From contig NZ_FXBS01000003.1 in the NCBI RefSeq assembly GCF_900178005.1, positions 262,166 through 326,165 on the forward strand: 64,000 bases of DNA, in the 5' to 3' direction. Source of the stretch: Tuberibacillus sp. Marseille-P3662 (lineage in GTDB: Bacteria > Bacillota > Bacilli > Bacillales > Sporolactobacillaceae). Positions 35,215-44,612 of the stretch are shown here, one piece after another. A program made the position numbers and the translations under genes. The notes beneath the pieces were generated by a model that was given only the letters and a program-made list of their open reading frames with translations, was not told the origin of the DNA and searched no databases. How positions within the stretch are numbered: the stretch's first letter is position 1; the number at the start of each line of letters is the position of its first letter.

Positions 35215-37500
35215 GTGGAAGGCGACATTAAGCAGCAAGCACTTGATTATTTAAGAGATGAATCGGAAAAGCCGTTGAGTGTCAATGAATTAGAAGAAAC
35301 ATTGGAGCTTTCTGATGCCGATGGGTTTAAGGCGTTAATGAAAGCTTTGAACGAATTAGAGGACAATGGTCAGGTGATCCGGACTCGCAGCAACCGCTAC
35401 GGTGTTCCGGAAAAAATGAATTTGCTTCGCGGGAAAATTCAGGCCCATGCCAAAGGGTTTGCTTTCTTAATCCCGGATGAAGGTGACGTTTATGATGATG
35501 TCTACATTCCCCAAGGTGAGTTGAATGGGGCGATGAATAAGGATATCGTTTTAATTCGTGTGAACCAGGATGCGAAAGGTGGCGGACGCCCTGAAGGGAC
35601 CGTGGTTCGCATTGTTGAACGCGGCAATTCCAAGGTCGTCGGTACATATGATGATAACAATCATTTCGGCTTTGTGATTCCCGATGATCAAAAAATCCCT
35701 TCGGATATTTTTATTCCGAAAAATTCGATTAACGGGGCCGTGGACGGACACAAGGTAGTTGTTGAGATCACAAAATATCCGGAAGGCCGCAAGAATGCGG
35801 AAGGTGCTATTGTTCACATTCTCGGTCATAAGAATGATCCAGGTATCGATATCCTTTCGATCATTCACAAGCATGGTATTCCTACCGATTTTCCGGACGA
35901 GGTGATGGATGAAGCCAAGGCGGCCCCAAGTGAGATTGATCCTGCAGAAATTGAAGGGCGACGGGATTTACGTGATGAGACGATTGTCACCATCGATGGT
36001 GCTGATGCTAAAGACTTGGATGATGCGGTTCATGTTGTCAAATTAGACAACGGCAACTATAAATTGGGCGTTCATATCGCTGACGTCACCTATTATGTCG
36101 AAGAAGATTCAGCCTTAGATAAAGAAGCTTATGAGCGAGGCAATAGTACCTATTTAGTGGACCGTGTTATTCCTATGATACCGCATCGGCTATCCAATGG
36201 TATTTGTAGTTTGAATCCGAATGTTGATCGGTTAACATTATCATGTGAAATGGAAATCACGCCGGAAGGACAAGTCATTGATCACGACATTTTTCCGAGT
36301 GTCATTAACACGACAGAGCGCATGACCTATACCGATGTGCGCAAAATTCTGCTTAAAGAAGATGACGAGGTTATCGAAAGGTATAAGACATTGGTTCCGT
36401 TCTTTGAGACTATGGGTGAACTGGCTAATATCCTAACGGAAAAACGACGTTTGCGTGGCGCGGTTGACTTCGATTTTAAAGAAGCTAAAGTGTTAGTTGA
36501 TGATGAAGGTCATCCGACAGATGTTGCTTTACGTGAGCGTTCCGTTGCTGAGCGGCTAATTGAAGAATTCATGTTAGCTGCGAATGAAACGGTCGCCGAA
36601 CATTTTCATTGGATGGATCTTCCGTTTATTTATCGGATACACGAGGAGCCGAATCCTGATAAGCTATCCACTTTCTATAATTTCGCTGTTAACTTCGGTT
36701 ATGTCGTTAAGGGCAGTCTTGAGAGTATTCATCCGCGCACGCTGCAGGCTTTGCTTGAAGAAGTCAAGGATGAACCCGAAGAACCGATTATCAGTACAGT
36801 TATGTTGCGGTCGATGCAGCAAGCTAAGTATTACGAGGAAAGTTTGGGTCACTTTGGATTGGCGACGGATTTCTACACGCACTTCACGTCACCGATTCGT
36901 CGTTATCCTGACTTAATTGTGCATCGATTAATTCGTAAATATTTGATTGAAAAACGACAAGATGCAAGTGTCCAAAAGCATTGGGCGAACAAGCTACCTG
37001 ATATCGCGCAACATTCATCAGAAACGGAACGTCGATCTGTTGATGCGGAACGGGAAACCGATGATTTGAAAAAAGCTGAATTCATGAAGGATCAAGTCGG
37101 TGAAACGTTTGACGGAATGATTAGCGGTGTGACAAGCTTTGGCTTGTTTGTTGAGCTGCCGAATACGATTGAAGGTCTCGTCCACATCAGTTATTTGACC
37201 GATGATTATTATCACTACAGTCAAGAACATATGGCATTGATTGGTGAGCGTACAGGCAACGTCTTTCGAATCGGTGATGAAGTCACTGTCCAAGTGATGA
37301 GTGTTAGCACAGAAGAGCGCCGTATTGACTTTGAGATTTCTGGGATGCAAAAACCAGAACGCACACGCAAAGCACGGCCGAAAGTGATTACGGATAAACA
37401 TTCAGGAGCAAATGATAAGAAGAAAAAAGACAAAAAGAAAAAAGGGAAAGACCAGCCGTTCTATGAGGGTGCTAAAAGGAAGAAAAAGCGTAAGAAATAA
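35215..37500 (+). CDS. rnr: Ribonuclease R
   Basis: 761-aa 3'-5' exoribonuclease of the RNB family. N-terminal winged helix and cold-shock domains, the RNB core ([17 protein letters not shown] catalytic Asp cluster), S1 domain ([20 protein letters not shown]) and a Lys-rich tail ([11 protein letters not shown]). GTG 35215 preferred (AGGAGG at 7-nt spacing) over ATG 35209, where the AGGAGG abuts the codon. Works with the SmpB-tmRNA system encoded next door to degrade non-stop mRNAs. Confidence 0.97.
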   Translation: MEGDIKQQALDYLRDESEKPLSVNELEETLELSDADGFKALMKALNELEDNGQVIRTRSNRYGVPEKMNLLRGKIQAHAKGFAFLIPDEGDVYDDVYIPQGELNGAMNKDIVLIRVNQDAKGGGRPEGTVVRIVERGNSKVVGTYDDNNHFGFVIPDDQKIPSDIFIPKNSINGAVDGHKVVVEITKYPEGRKNAEGAIVHILGHKNDPGIDILSIIHKHGIPTDFPDEVMDEAKAAPSEIDPAEIEGRRDLRDETIVTIDGADAKDLDDAVHVVKLDNGNYKLGVHIADVTYYVEEDSALDKEAYERGNSTYLVDRVIPMIPHRLSNGICSLNPNVDRLTLSCEMEITPEGQVIDHDIFPSVINTTERMTYTDVRKILLKEDDEVIERYKTLVPFFETMGELANILTEKRRLRGAVDFDFKEAKVLVDDEGHPTDVALRERSVAERLIEEFMLAANETVAEHFHWMDLPFIYRIHEEPNPDKLSTFYNFAVNFGYVVKGSLESIHPRTLQALLEEVKDEPEEPIISTVMLRSMQQAKYYEESLGHFGLATDFYTHFTSPIRRYPDLIVHRLIRKYLIEKRQDASVQKHWANKLPDIAQHSSETERRSVDAERETDDLKKAEFMKDQVGETFDGMISGVTSFGLFVELPNTIEGLVHISYLTDDYYHYSQEHMALIGERTGNVFRIGDEVTVQVMSVSTEERRIDFEISGMQKPERTRKARPKVITDKHSGANDKKKKDKKKKGKDQPFYEGAKRKKKRKK

Positions 37501-37506
37501 GTATCC

Positions 37507-37531
37507 GGGAGTGTCTGCTAGGGCACTCTCC
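37507..37531 (+). terminator. Hairpin after rnr
   Basis: GGAGTGTC/GGGCACTC-type stem just past the rnr stop. Weak downstream U content, so possibly only partial termination before smpB. Confidence 0.5.
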
Positions 37532-37621
37532 GATTGACTCATCATCGCCTCTTGGTCTTTTTCGCTTTTTTTGATACACTTTTGTATTACAGATAGAAAG
37601 AAGGATTAAGGGGGGAGAGAA

Positions 37622-38098
37622 ATGGCCAAGAACACAACTGAAGGACGACTCGCAGCCCAAAACCGGCGCGCAAGGCATGATTATTTTATTGAAGAGACAT
37701 TTGAAGCTGGGCTTGTTCTGCAAGGGACGGAGATCAAGTCGATCCGCAAAGGTTCGGTCAGCATTAAGGAAGCATTTGGTCGTGTGGATGGCGGCGAGGT
37801 ATTCATTGATAACATGAATATTTCACCTTATGAACAAGGCAACCGCTATAATCATGACCCTATACGTAAACGTAAGCTGTTGCTTAATCGTAAGCAAATC
37901 AGCACGATTATCGGTAAAACTCAGCAAGCAGGGTATGCGCTTGTCCCGCTGAAATTGTATATTAAAAACGGGTACGCGAAGCTGTTAGTCGGTATCGGTA
38001 AAGGTAAGAAGAAATATGATAAACGTGCCGATGAGAAGAAAAAATCCGCGAAGCGGCAAATGGAGAAAGCGGTTCGTCGTGAAGAGAAGGGCATGTAG
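37622..38098 (+). CDS. smpB: SsrA-binding protein SmpB
   Basis: 158 aa. Oligonucleotide-binding fold with [13 protein letters not shown] and the basic C-terminal tail ([18 protein letters not shown]) that mimics mRNA in the decoding centre. Binds tmRNA, encoded 123 nt downstream. RBS AAGGGGGGAGAG. Confidence 0.98.
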   Translation: MAKNTTEGRLAAQNRRARHDYFIEETFEAGLVLQGTEIKSIRKGSVSIKEAFGRVDGGEVFIDNMNISPYEQGNRYNHDPIRKRKLLLNRKQISTIIGKTQQAGYALVPLKLYIKNGYAKLLVGIGKGKKKYDKRADEKKKSAKRQMEKAVRREEKGM

Positions 38099-38116
38099 TT
38101 TTGGATCCATTGAGAC

Positions 38117-38145
38117 TTGATTTTTAATCACTTCAGTGTTATGAT
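38117..38145 (+). promoter_or_regulatory. Predicted promoter of ssrA
   Basis: TTGATT-17-TATGAT with an extended TGt before the -10. Predicted start near 38152, giving a roughly 70-nt leader removed by RNase P. Confidence 0.75.
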
Positions 38146-38221
38146 ATATATTGTGACGTTGATAACACAGTAACTAATTAAATAAATATCGGTTCATTTC
38201 CGATGTCTTCTTTAAAATCAA

Positions 38222-38582
38222 GGGGACGTTCCGGATTCGACAGGGGCAGATCGGATTTGAGTTGCGAGTCGAGTCGGCGCGCTCGTAAAAAACGCCAACG
38301 CCTATAAATGGCAAAGAAGATAACGATTACGCTCTAGCTGCTGCATAGTAGCTAAGCGGTTCCTGCCTGACATCGCCCGTGTGTCAGTCTGCAGGAACTC
38401 ACACTAAGCGGGATACGCCAGCGGCCCACCGCCTGAGGGCAGCTGGAAGAGATCAAACAGGCTAGCGGGACGGACGCCCGTCGATAGGCAGATGTCACCG
38501 CGAAACGCTAATATATCGACTACGCTCGTAGAAGCTTAAATTGCGATGTCTCTGGACGTGGGTTCAACTCCCACCGTCTCCA
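38222..38582 (+). ncRNA. ssrA: Transfer-messenger RNA
   Basis: One-piece tmRNA. The 5' GGGGACG pairs with 3' CGTCTCC; T-arm GGGTTCAACTCCC; resume codon GGC at 38310; stop TAG at 38346. Encoded tag is AGKEDNDYALAAA (first Ala from the charged tmRNA), ending with the ALAAA degron seen by ClpXP. The CCA is not encoded after the discriminator A (next bases are TACCA). The prophage integrase lies directly downstream, so the 3' end is the probable attachment site. Confidence 0.95.
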
Positions 38583-38609
38583 TACCAACAATCTGGAACA
38601 AACAGATTA

Positions 38610-38665
38610 AAAGTCCAAGAATGTTGATGTGACAACGTTTTTGGGCTTTTTATTATTGTGTATAA
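38610..38665 (+). terminator. Terminator after ssrA
   Basis: AAGTCCAAGAATGTTG/CAACGTTTTTGGGCTT stem with mismatches, then TTTATTATT. It lies on the prophage side of the presumed att core, so it may be phage-supplied. Confidence 0.8.
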
Positions 38666-38703
38666 TACTAAACAATCCGATACTTTAGGAAAATTTTTTG
38701 CAT

Positions 38704-39837
38704 TTATTTTGCATTGTATAGTTCCTCCATCGTGTTGTCTACTTGGCGTGATTCCATTTGCTCCATTTCATCAATGATATGGGAATAAGTTTGTAATGTG
38801 GTCACAATATCTTTATGACCAAGTCGTCGAGATAGATACTTTACGTTAACACGTTTATATAAAAGCATTGAAGCGTGGGTGTGTCGTAGGGAATGACATG
38901 TGATCTTTGTTACGTTGACTTTTTGGCATAAGTTTCTAAGTGTTTTATTTACGGCGCTGTTGCTAACTAATTCCATTTTGCTGTTTGCAAAGACGAGATT
39001 TTTAGTATTACGTAATCCGGTGGCCACCGCATTCTTATTTTGTTGCTTTTTGAGATCATCTAAAATGTTCAGAGTTTCCTCGTCGATCGTGATAGTCCGT
39101 TTTGAAGAATAATTCTTTGTATTGCTAAAATTATTTGTATACTTTGAATCCCATGTCTTATTTATTTTGATTTTATGATTAACGAAGTCCACGCAATCCC
39201 AAGTCATACCGATAATTTCAGAAAATCGACAACCCGTTGCCAAGCCAAACAAAATTATGTATCGCGAAATGTAGCGAGGTTGAAGATTACTCATTAATTC
39301 TAATATCAATCTTTTTGATTCACCGTAACTGAGATATTTTAAATCTTCATTTTTAGGTGCGACTTTTCCAACAGCAACCGCCTTATATGTCGGATCCTTG
39401 AAAATAACCTCGTCCTGTATAGCATCTCGTAAACACGCTCGCATATATGTATGATGTTTTTTGACGGATGCAGTGGCGTGAGTTTCACCATAATCATTGA
39501 GCGCCTGTTGATACATATTCCTTGTAAGATCTTTTAGCTTTACTCCCACGAATTTTTCTTCTGCAAATTCTACAGCGCGCCTTATGTCACCGTCGTTGTC
39601 AGGTCCTTTTTTCCCTTTACGATAGAGGTCATACCAATCACGAAAATATTCCGGAAAGAAGCGTTCGGCTGCCCTAATGTCATATCCTTTATTAAGTCTC
39701 TGTTCCATTTCAGATGCGGCAATTTTCGCTTCTCCCTTGGTCCTAAAGCCGTTTTCGCTTTTGGTTGAATACTTGCCGTTGGCTTTATATGATATTCGGT
39801 ACTGCCACCCTGATTTAAGTTTTTTGAAGCTTGCCAT
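38704..39837 (-). CDS. int: Prophage tyrosine integrase
   Basis: 377 aa from ATG 39837 (GAAGGTGG upstream; the longer frame from 39897 has none). N-terminal AP2-like arm-binding region (KSGWQYRISYKANGKY), SAM-like core-binding domain, then the catalytic residues Arg204 (TGCRFSE), His315-x-x-Arg318 (HSLRHTHASM), His341 and Tyr351 (QTYSHI). Expected to have inserted the element at the ssrA 3' end. Confidence 0.96.
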   Translation of the reverse strand: MASFKKLKSGWQYRISYKANGKYSTKSENGFRTKGEAKIAASEMEQRLNKGYDIRAAERFFPEYFRDWYDLYRKGKKGPDNDGDIRRAVEFAEEKFVGVKLKDLTRNMYQQALNDYGETHATASVKKHHTYMRACLRDAIQDEVIFKDPTYKAVAVGKVAPKNEDLKYLSYGESKRLILELMSNLQPRYISRYIILFGLATGCRFSEIIGMTWDCVDFVNHKIKINKTWDSKYTNNFSNTKNYSSKRTITIDEETLNILDDLKKQQNKNAVATGLRNTKNLVFANSKMELVSNSAVNKTLRNLCQKVNVTKITCHSLRHTHASMLLYKRVNVKYLSRRLGHKDIVTTLQTYSHIIDEMEQMESRQVDNTMEELYNAK

Positions 39838-39859
39838 GATATGATACCACCTTCTCTTT

Positions 39860-40522
39860 CTAATCCAATGTAACTGAATACCAAATAACCTTGGCATAAA
39901 TCTTCAAATCGTTGGAAGTGTTATAAGGAATGACGATATCTCTAAACCTTCGATTGTGCGACTCAGGGCTGAAGACAATCTCGTCATTTTCTTCATCCTT
40001 CCATACGCGCTTCATGCTGTATTCGTTACTGTAACTGAAGATTACAATATCATCATCTTTAATTTCAGATTGCTCGATAGGTTTTGCAACAACGTAGGAG
40101 CTGTCTGGTATGATTTTGTTCATACTCTCTCCATTGACCTTCATTGCGAATAATTGGTTGTTATATTTGTGTTTGCCAAGAAGTTCTCTATTTATATGAA
40201 GATGTTCCACGTTTTTCTCTGTTACAGTTTCGACAGTTGCAAGCGCACCTGCTGCAATATCTCCAAAAAGAGGAATATATTTTGCTGTGTCCGGTTGTTT
40301 ATCATCTAAATCTGTGAGAAGATCCGATTTATTGACTTGGAAATGTTCACTAAGTCTTTCAATTGCGCCAGCACGTGGCATTTTCTTCGCATTCTCCCAA
40401 TCAGAAATGGTTGATTGAGCAACGTTCAAATCGTTTGCTAAATCAACAGTTGTTTCGTTTTTTATGTCCCGTAATCTTTTCAAATTCTCCGCAAAAATTT
40501 CTCTTACATCACGATTCGTCAT
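39860..40522 (-). CDS. Phage CI-like repressor, XRE-S24 peptidase
   Basis: 220 aa. N-terminal HTH (LANDLNVAQSTISDWE), C-terminal S24/LexA-like domain with Ser133 (NGESMNK) and Lys171 (SMKRVW); Ala91-Gly92 is the likely RecA-stimulated self-cleavage bond. SOS-type induction is therefore expected. RBS CAGGGGAG; 22 nt upstream of int on the same strand. Confidence 0.93.
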   Translation of the reverse strand: MTNRDVREIFAENLKRLRDIKNETTVDLANDLNVAQSTISDWENAKKMPRAGAIERLSEHFQVNKSDLLTDLDDKQPDTAKYIPLFGDIAAGALATVETVTEKNVEHLHINRELLGKHKYNNQLFAMKVNGESMNKIIPDSSYVVAKPIEQSEIKDDDIVIFSYSNEYSMKRVWKDEENDEIVFSPESHNRRFRDIVIPYNTSNDLKIYAKVIWYSVTLD

Positions 40523-40555
40523 TAATTTTCTCCCCTGTCACATTTTCTGTATTTG

Positions 40556-40584
40556 ATTATATCGCTTTGAGACTGGTTTTTAAA
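40556..40584 (-). promoter_or_regulatory. Repressor (lysogenic) promoter
   Basis: Minus strand TTTAAA-17-TATAAT; its spacer contains a degenerate operator half-site (TATCGCTTT at 40560). Confidence 0.65.
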
Positions 40585-40601
40585 GCATTTTTATAAAAAA
40601 A

Positions 40602-40654
40602 TATCGCAAAAAGCAAATTTAACACTTGTAATATCGTTTTTAGCGATATATAAT
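40602..40654 (+). promoter_or_regulatory. Early promoter with repressor operators
   Basis: Early promoter TTGTAA (40626-40631)-17-TATAAT (40649-40654). The spacer is exactly the palindrome TATCGTTTTTAGCGATA (40632-40648). A second, less perfect copy TATCGCAAAAAGCAAAT lies at 40602-40618. These are the expected binding sites of the CI-like and Cro-like proteins. Confidence 0.82.
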
Positions 40655-40679
40655 ATCATTAAGAAAGGAGATGAACATA

Positions 40680-40946
40680 TTGACCGTACCCATTTACTTG
40701 AAAATGACTTTGCCTGCATTAAGGGTAAGAATGGATATGAATCAGGATGAAGCGGCAAAGGAACTAGGTATTACAAGAGATACTCTCCGTAGATGGGAAA
40801 AGAACCCAACAAAAATACCATACGGATATATGGAAAAGTTTTCTGAGCTATACTTCATTCCTTTAGACTATATTTTTTTTGACAGCAATATCGCTTTTAG
40901 CGATAAAGTAAAAAAAGAATATGTTGGAGGGATTTATGATGGATAA
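40680..40946 (+). CDS. Cro-like XRE regulator
   Basis: 88-aa HTH protein (MNQDEAAKELGITRDTLRRWE). TTG 40680 is favoured because AAAGGAG sits 9 nt upstream, whereas the ATG at 40671 directly abuts it. First gene right of the switch. An operator copy lies inside its 3' end. Confidence 0.8.
   Translation: MTVPIYLKMTLPALRVRMDMNQDEAAKELGITRDTLRRWEKNPTKIPYGYMEKFSELYFIPLDYIFFDSNIAFSDKVKKEYVGGIYDG
40889..40905. promoter_or_regulatory. Distal repressor operator inside the cro-like gene
   Basis: TATCGCTTTTAGCGATA, a perfect palindrome around A, differing at one base from the operator at 40632-40648 and 257 bp downstream of it. Confidence 0.75.
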
Positions 40947-41169
40947 ATTGTGGTGGTCAATGCAGGATCTAAAACAACAGACAGGCCGCGGAGAAGATTG
41001 GTTGAAAGAAAACATTCTCCTTCGGCCTAGTTACAAAAAGATACTCGACATTGACCGAGGTGGGTTTGTTTATTATCCGGATCGCAAGGGTGATCCGTGG
41101 TGCTTTATCGCATCTAGGATGAGCGAATTTTTAGAACAACACTTTGCTGAAATTTTTATGGGGAGGTGA
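40936..41169 (+). CDS. DUF771-type phage protein
   Basis: 77 aa (or 76 from ATG 40939), RBS TTGGAGGG. WWSMQDLKQQTGRGEDWLKENIL and GGFVYYPDRKGDPWCF match the DUF771 family common beside phage regulators. Probably DNA-binding; function unproven. Overlaps the previous gene. Confidence 0.78.
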   Translation: MMDKLWWSMQDLKQQTGRGEDWLKENILLRPSYKKILDIDRGGFVYYPDRKGDPWCFIASRMSEFLEQHFAEIFMGR

Positions 41170-41175
41170 ATTGTA

Positions 41176-41274
41176 ATGAAATGCGATGGATGTAATAGAA
41201 ATGGCGGATATTTCGACGGTGATATTTGCTTAGGGGTTTGTGTTGATTGTGATGGAAAAGGTGAAAGGAGGTAA
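41176..41274 (+). CDS. 32-aa Cys-rich phage peptide
   Basis: MKCDGCNRNGGYFDGDICLG... with CDGC and CVDC pairs: a miniature zinc-ribbon. GGGGAGGTG lies upstream, and the stop lies in the RBS of the next gene. Confidence 0.6.
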   Translation: MKCDGCNRNGGYFDGDICLGVCVDCDGKGERR

Positions 41275-41282
41275 GTTGTTAA

Positions 41283-41942
41283 ATGAATGAATTAGTATTT
41301 GTCAAAAATGATGAAGCGGTAACCGATAGTTTGACGGTGGCTGGATCTTTTGGAAAACGACATTCCGATGTTTTAAGAGACATCAAAATTCTTGAGTGTA
41401 GCAATGATTTTGCTGAACGCAATTTTGCGTTGAGTGAATACAACGATAAAACAGGCCGTGCGCTCCCTAAATATTATATCAAACAAGATGGATTCACCTT
41501 TTTAGTTATGGGCTATACCGGTAAGAAAGCGGCTGAGTTCAAGGAAAAATACATCAATGAGTTTCGCAGGATGGAAAAGCAATTGAACCAACCACAGCCA
41601 TTAAGCGAACGTGATCAGCTGATATCAGCTATGAAGTTATCAATAGAATCAAATGAGCGAATGGACGGTATTGAGGAAGAAGTAGGGGAACTGAAAACTC
41701 GTTTTGATAACGAATTAACGCTAAACCATGGACAAGCAACCACGTTGAATCATGCGATCAAAAAGCGTATTGAGAAACTGTTTAGCGATGGAGTCATGGG
41801 CACTCTTGATACAAAACATCAAATGTATTCTCACATCCACAGTCAATTAAGACGTGCTTTTCAGGCACCAACATATAGGGAAGTTAAGCGTGTTGATTAT
41901 GACGATGCCATTCAGTGGGTGAGCGTTTGGCGTCCTTTATAA
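41283..41942 (+). CDS. Rha-family phage regulatory protein
   Basis: 219 aa. N-terminal pRha domain (VTDSLTVAGSFGKRHSDVLRDI, YYIKQDGFTFLVMGYTGKKA) and C-terminal ORF6C-like domain (TTLNHAIKKRIEKL). Family members interfere with or modulate infection in hosts lacking IHF; role in Gram-positive phages unclear. GAAAGGAGG upstream. Confidence 0.9.
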   Translation: MNELVFVKNDEAVTDSLTVAGSFGKRHSDVLRDIKILECSNDFAERNFALSEYNDKTGRALPKYYIKQDGFTFLVMGYTGKKAAEFKEKYINEFRRMEKQLNQPQPLSERDQLISAMKLSIESNERMDGIEEEVGELKTRFDNELTLNHGQATTLNHAIKKRIEKLFSDGVMGTLDTKHQMYSHIHSQLRRAFQAPTYREVKRVDYDDAIQWVSVWRPL

Positions 41943-41978
41943 ATCCAATCTATCAATCTACGAAAGGAGGTTATCGGA

Positions 41979-42068
41979 ATGGAAGACAACGGAGATCGTT
42001 GGTATCACTTTGTCATTGCCGGTGTGGTTATATTCATTGGCGTCTATTCAATCACATTTGGATTATGA
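41979..42068 (+). CDS. 29-aa single-TM phage peptide
   Basis: A short polar start (MEDNGDRWYH) then one hydrophobic helix (FVIAGVVIFIGVYSIT). RBS GAAAGGAGG. Reading supported by RBS and position in the operon; function unknown. Confidence 0.55.
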   Translation: MEDNGDRWYHFVIAGVVIFIGVYSITFGL

Positions 42069-42173
42069 GGGGAAAGGGTAGCAGCCCATAATTCCCCTCT
42101 GAAAAAGGCTTGTATTATCAGTATATCAAACTTGTACACATTTATGCATGATAAATCAAAAGAAGGTGAAATC

Positions 42174-42965
42174 ATGAGCGATGTTAAGTGGATCAAGCTA
42201 AGCACGCACATGTTCGAGGATGAAAAAATAAAGCTCATTGAGCAGATGCCAGAAGCCGACACCATTCTGGTCATATGGGTTAAGTTGCTATCACAGGCAG
42301 GAAAGACAAACGCAAGTGGATATATCTTTTTAAGTGAACAGATACCATACACTGACGAAATGTTGGCGACGATATTCAACCGACCCGTAAATACAGTTCG
42401 CATGGCGTTAGAAGCTTTTAAAAGCTTTGGGATGATTGAAATAGACGAACAGTCATTCATCAGCATAAGGAATTGGGAAAAACATCAAAACGTTGCTGGT
42501 ATGGAAAAAATTCGTGAGCAAACAAGGCAACGAGTTGCAAAGCATCGGAATAAAAAGCAAATTGAACAAGCTGAAAAAGAGAGTAACGTTACAGTAACGG
42601 AAGGTAACGCAACAGAAGGAGAAGTAGAAGAAGAATTAGATAAAGAAAGAGAAGAAGAGAAAATACCTTACGTCGAGATAGTAAACTATCTTAACTCTGC
42701 AACTGGATCCAAATATCGGGCACAAACTAATAAAACACGATCACTGATCAAAGCACGTTGGAACGAAGGTTTTCGATTTAATGATTTTAAACTTGTCATA
42801 GAGATTAAGACCCATGAATGGGTGAATGATCCTAAAATGTCCAAGTTCCTTCGTCCTGAAACGTTATTTGGAACAAAATTTGAATCGTATCTCAATCAAG
42901 AAGAGGTTGGTGAGCAAAGTGCAGTCGGTCAAGGAAACACTAGCCAATATGAAGAGCTATTTTAA
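42174..42965 (+). CDS. Phage replisome organiser (DnaD-like)
   Basis: 263 aa from ATG 42174 (AAGAAGGTGAAA upstream). N-terminal organiser domain (WIKLSTHMFEDEKIKLIEQMP), acidic low-complexity linker (EVEEELDKEREEEK) and a conserved phage C-terminal domain (EIVNYLNSATGSKYRAQ...FLRPETLFG). Binds the phage origin and recruits the helicase loader encoded next. Confidence 0.9.
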   Translation: MSDVKWIKLSTHMFEDEKIKLIEQMPEADTILVIWVKLLSQAGKTNASGYIFLSEQIPYTDEMLATIFNRPVNTVRMALEAFKSFGMIEIDEQSFISIRNWEKHQNVAGMEKIREQTRQRVAKHRNKKQIEQAEKESNVTVTEGNATEGEVEEELDKEREEEKIPYVEIVNYLNSATGSKYRAQTNKTRSLIKARWNEGFRFNDFKLVIEIKTHEWVNDPKMSKFLRPETLFGTKFESYLNQEEVGEQSAVGQGNTSQYEELF

Positions 42966-43728
42966 GATAATCGGCACTCGAACGTGTGAGCATTGTGGTT
43001 CTGAGGTTCAAATCATTGAAACATCGAGGGGACAAGCTAGCCGATGCCTTAAGTGCGATGAGCAAGAACTGAAAGAACGGCAAAAAAAATTACGCAAAGA
43101 ACAAAAATGGAGAAAAGCCAAAGCGATTTTTGAACAATATAGCTTGGTATCAGAGGATCTTCTGAACGCATCTTTTGATAATTACATACCTGATGATCCA
43201 TCAAAAGAAGATGCTCTGAAAAAAGCCAAGTGGTACGCCAATCACTTCATGGATGAGGAATTCAAAGAAAAAAACATCAAGTCATTGTTTTTCCGTGGTT
43301 CATACGGATTAGGGAAATCCCATTTGTCCTATTGCATTGCAAAAGCAGTTGAGGAAAAGGGATATCAATCACTTTTTATTAATGTCCCTGATCTTATGAC
43401 AGCCATTAAGGACACTTTTAACAAGCAATCTACAACGACAGAATCAGAGATTATGAATATTATCAAAGACGTTGATCTACTGGTTTTGGATGATATCGGC
43501 GCTGAATATGTGAAATTTGATGATGGTAAGGAAAGTTGGGCAGCGGACAAGCTGTTTCAGGTCATGAACTCGCGCATCGGAAAGTCTAATGTTTTTACCA
43601 CCAATTATTCATCTGGAGATTTGATCAAAAAATACGGGCATCATGGTGGTCGCCTTGTATCCCGAATGATGCAAGGCACTAAGCCAATCCAAGTACAAGG
43701 TGATGATTGGAGGTTGAAGCAATCATGA
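42919..43728 (+). CDS. DnaC-like helicase loader ATPase
   Basis: 269 aa from GTG 42919 (AGAGGTTGGTGAG upstream); ATG 42949 is an alternative but has no RBS. N-terminal zinc finger (CEHCGSEV...CLKC), Walker A GSYGLGKSH, Walker B LLVLDDIGAE, sensor NVFTTNYS. Overlaps the organiser gene by 47 nt. Loads host DnaB/DnaC helicase. Confidence 0.92.
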   Translation: MQSVKETLANMKSYFKIIGTRTCEHCGSEVQIIETSRGQASRCLKCDEQELKERQKKLRKEQKWRKAKAIFEQYSLVSEDLLNASFDNYIPDDPSKEDALKKAKWYANHFMDEEFKEKNIKSLFFRGSYGLGKSHLSYCIAKAVEEKGYQSLFINVPDLMTAIKDTFNKQSTTTESEIMNIIKDVDLLVLDDIGAEYVKFDDGKESWAADKLFQVMNSRIGKSNVFTTNYSSGDLIKKYGHHGGRLVSRMMQGTKPIQVQGDDWRLKQS

Positions 43729-43913
43729 TCTGCTCTAATTGTCACGGACGCGGTGTTCTATATGAGGATGTCGGTTATGGGGTTAAAACTCAACCGTGTG
43801 GATGCCAGGAGCGATGGACGCCAAGACAAGCACAGCAATGGTTCGAGGAATTTAAAAAGGAATTGCGGGGTGAATGTCATGGATCAAATGAAACACCTCA
43901 GACAGCAATATGA
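43725..43913 (+). CDS. Small zinc-ribbon phage protein
   Basis: 62 aa from ATG 43725 (TGGAGG upstream). CSNCHGRG and CGC form a DnaJ-like zinc knuckle; the C-terminal helix is RQAQQWFEEFKKEL. Overlaps the loader stop by 4 nt. Confidence 0.7.
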   Translation: MICSNCHGRGVLYEDVGYGVKTQPCGCQERWTPRQAQQWFEEFKKELRGECHGSNETPQTAI

Positions 43914-44043
43914 AACGGCTCTATCACGCGGCAACATCCAAGAGGCTCTACACATCAAGTTCAAAATAGAAGACTTGGAGGTTAGATGCTATGGATCAGC
44001 AAATCAATTACGGCACTCGGGACCACAAACGTCCGGCAAATAG
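43879..44043 (+). CDS. 54-aa hypothetical phage protein
   Basis: Starts MDQMKHLRQQYETALSRGN; helical N-terminal half. GGGGTG precedes the ATG. Overlaps both neighbours by 35 and 53 nt, typical of this dense early operon. Unrecognised. Confidence 0.55.
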   Translation: MDQMKHLRQQYETALSRGNIQEALHIKFKIEDLEVRCYGSANQLRHSGPQTSGK

Positions 44044-44611
44044 TGAGATAACGGAGTACAAGCTGTCCCCGGAAGAACTTGAAAAATACCGAAACGGAGG
44101 TCATGAAACGATGCCAAGTACAAAGGAAAGCGCAAAAGAGGGTTTGCAAAAGGCCAAGCAAATAATCGATGAAGCAATAGAAAATAACCAAGCTGTTGAT
44201 CTTATGAAAATTGCGGATAAGACCGGAGCTAATCGAGGAACGATCAAGACCTATTATTATCAGCAGCGTTCCAAGCAACAGCAAGAATATTATTCCGAAA
44301 AGAAGGAGGAAGCCGACACTACTGACTCAAATGAGCAGTTGCAAAACCAGTACAAGGCGCTTGAAGCGAACATGAAAAACACCAGTCAATGCCTCGCCGA
44401 TGCTGAAGCTGAGTTAGAGGATCTGAGAAAGCAAAACGGAGAATTGAAAATCGAAAACGCTGACTTGGTTCGAGAAAAGGACAATCTTAAAACTTTTTCT
44501 AAGCACATTGAGCAGGAAAATCAGACGCTTCTAAGCGACAACGATCAATTGAAACGGACTGTTCACATTCTCAGTCGTAATGAAGATGAATCGGAAAGGT
44601 GGATGATTTAA
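43991..44611 (+). CDS. Coiled-coil phage protein with HTH-like N-terminal half
   Basis: 206 aa, TTGGAGG upstream. Residues 55-95 resemble a helix-turn-helix (LMKIADKTGANRGTIKTYYY). Residues 110-200 form a long coiled coil (ELEDLRKQNGELKIENADL). Possibly DNA-binding and self-associating; function unknown. Confidence 0.75.
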   Translation: MDQQINYGTRDHKRPANSEITEYKLSPEELEKYRNGGHETMPSTKESAKEGLQKAKQIIDEAIENNQAVDLMKIADKTGANRGTIKTYYYQQRSKQQQEYYSEKKEEADTTDSNEQLQNQYKALEANMKNTSQCLADAEAELEDLRKQNGELKIENADLVREKDNLKTFSKHIEQENQTLLSDNDQLKRTVHILSRNEDESERWMI

Positions 44612-44612
44612 G

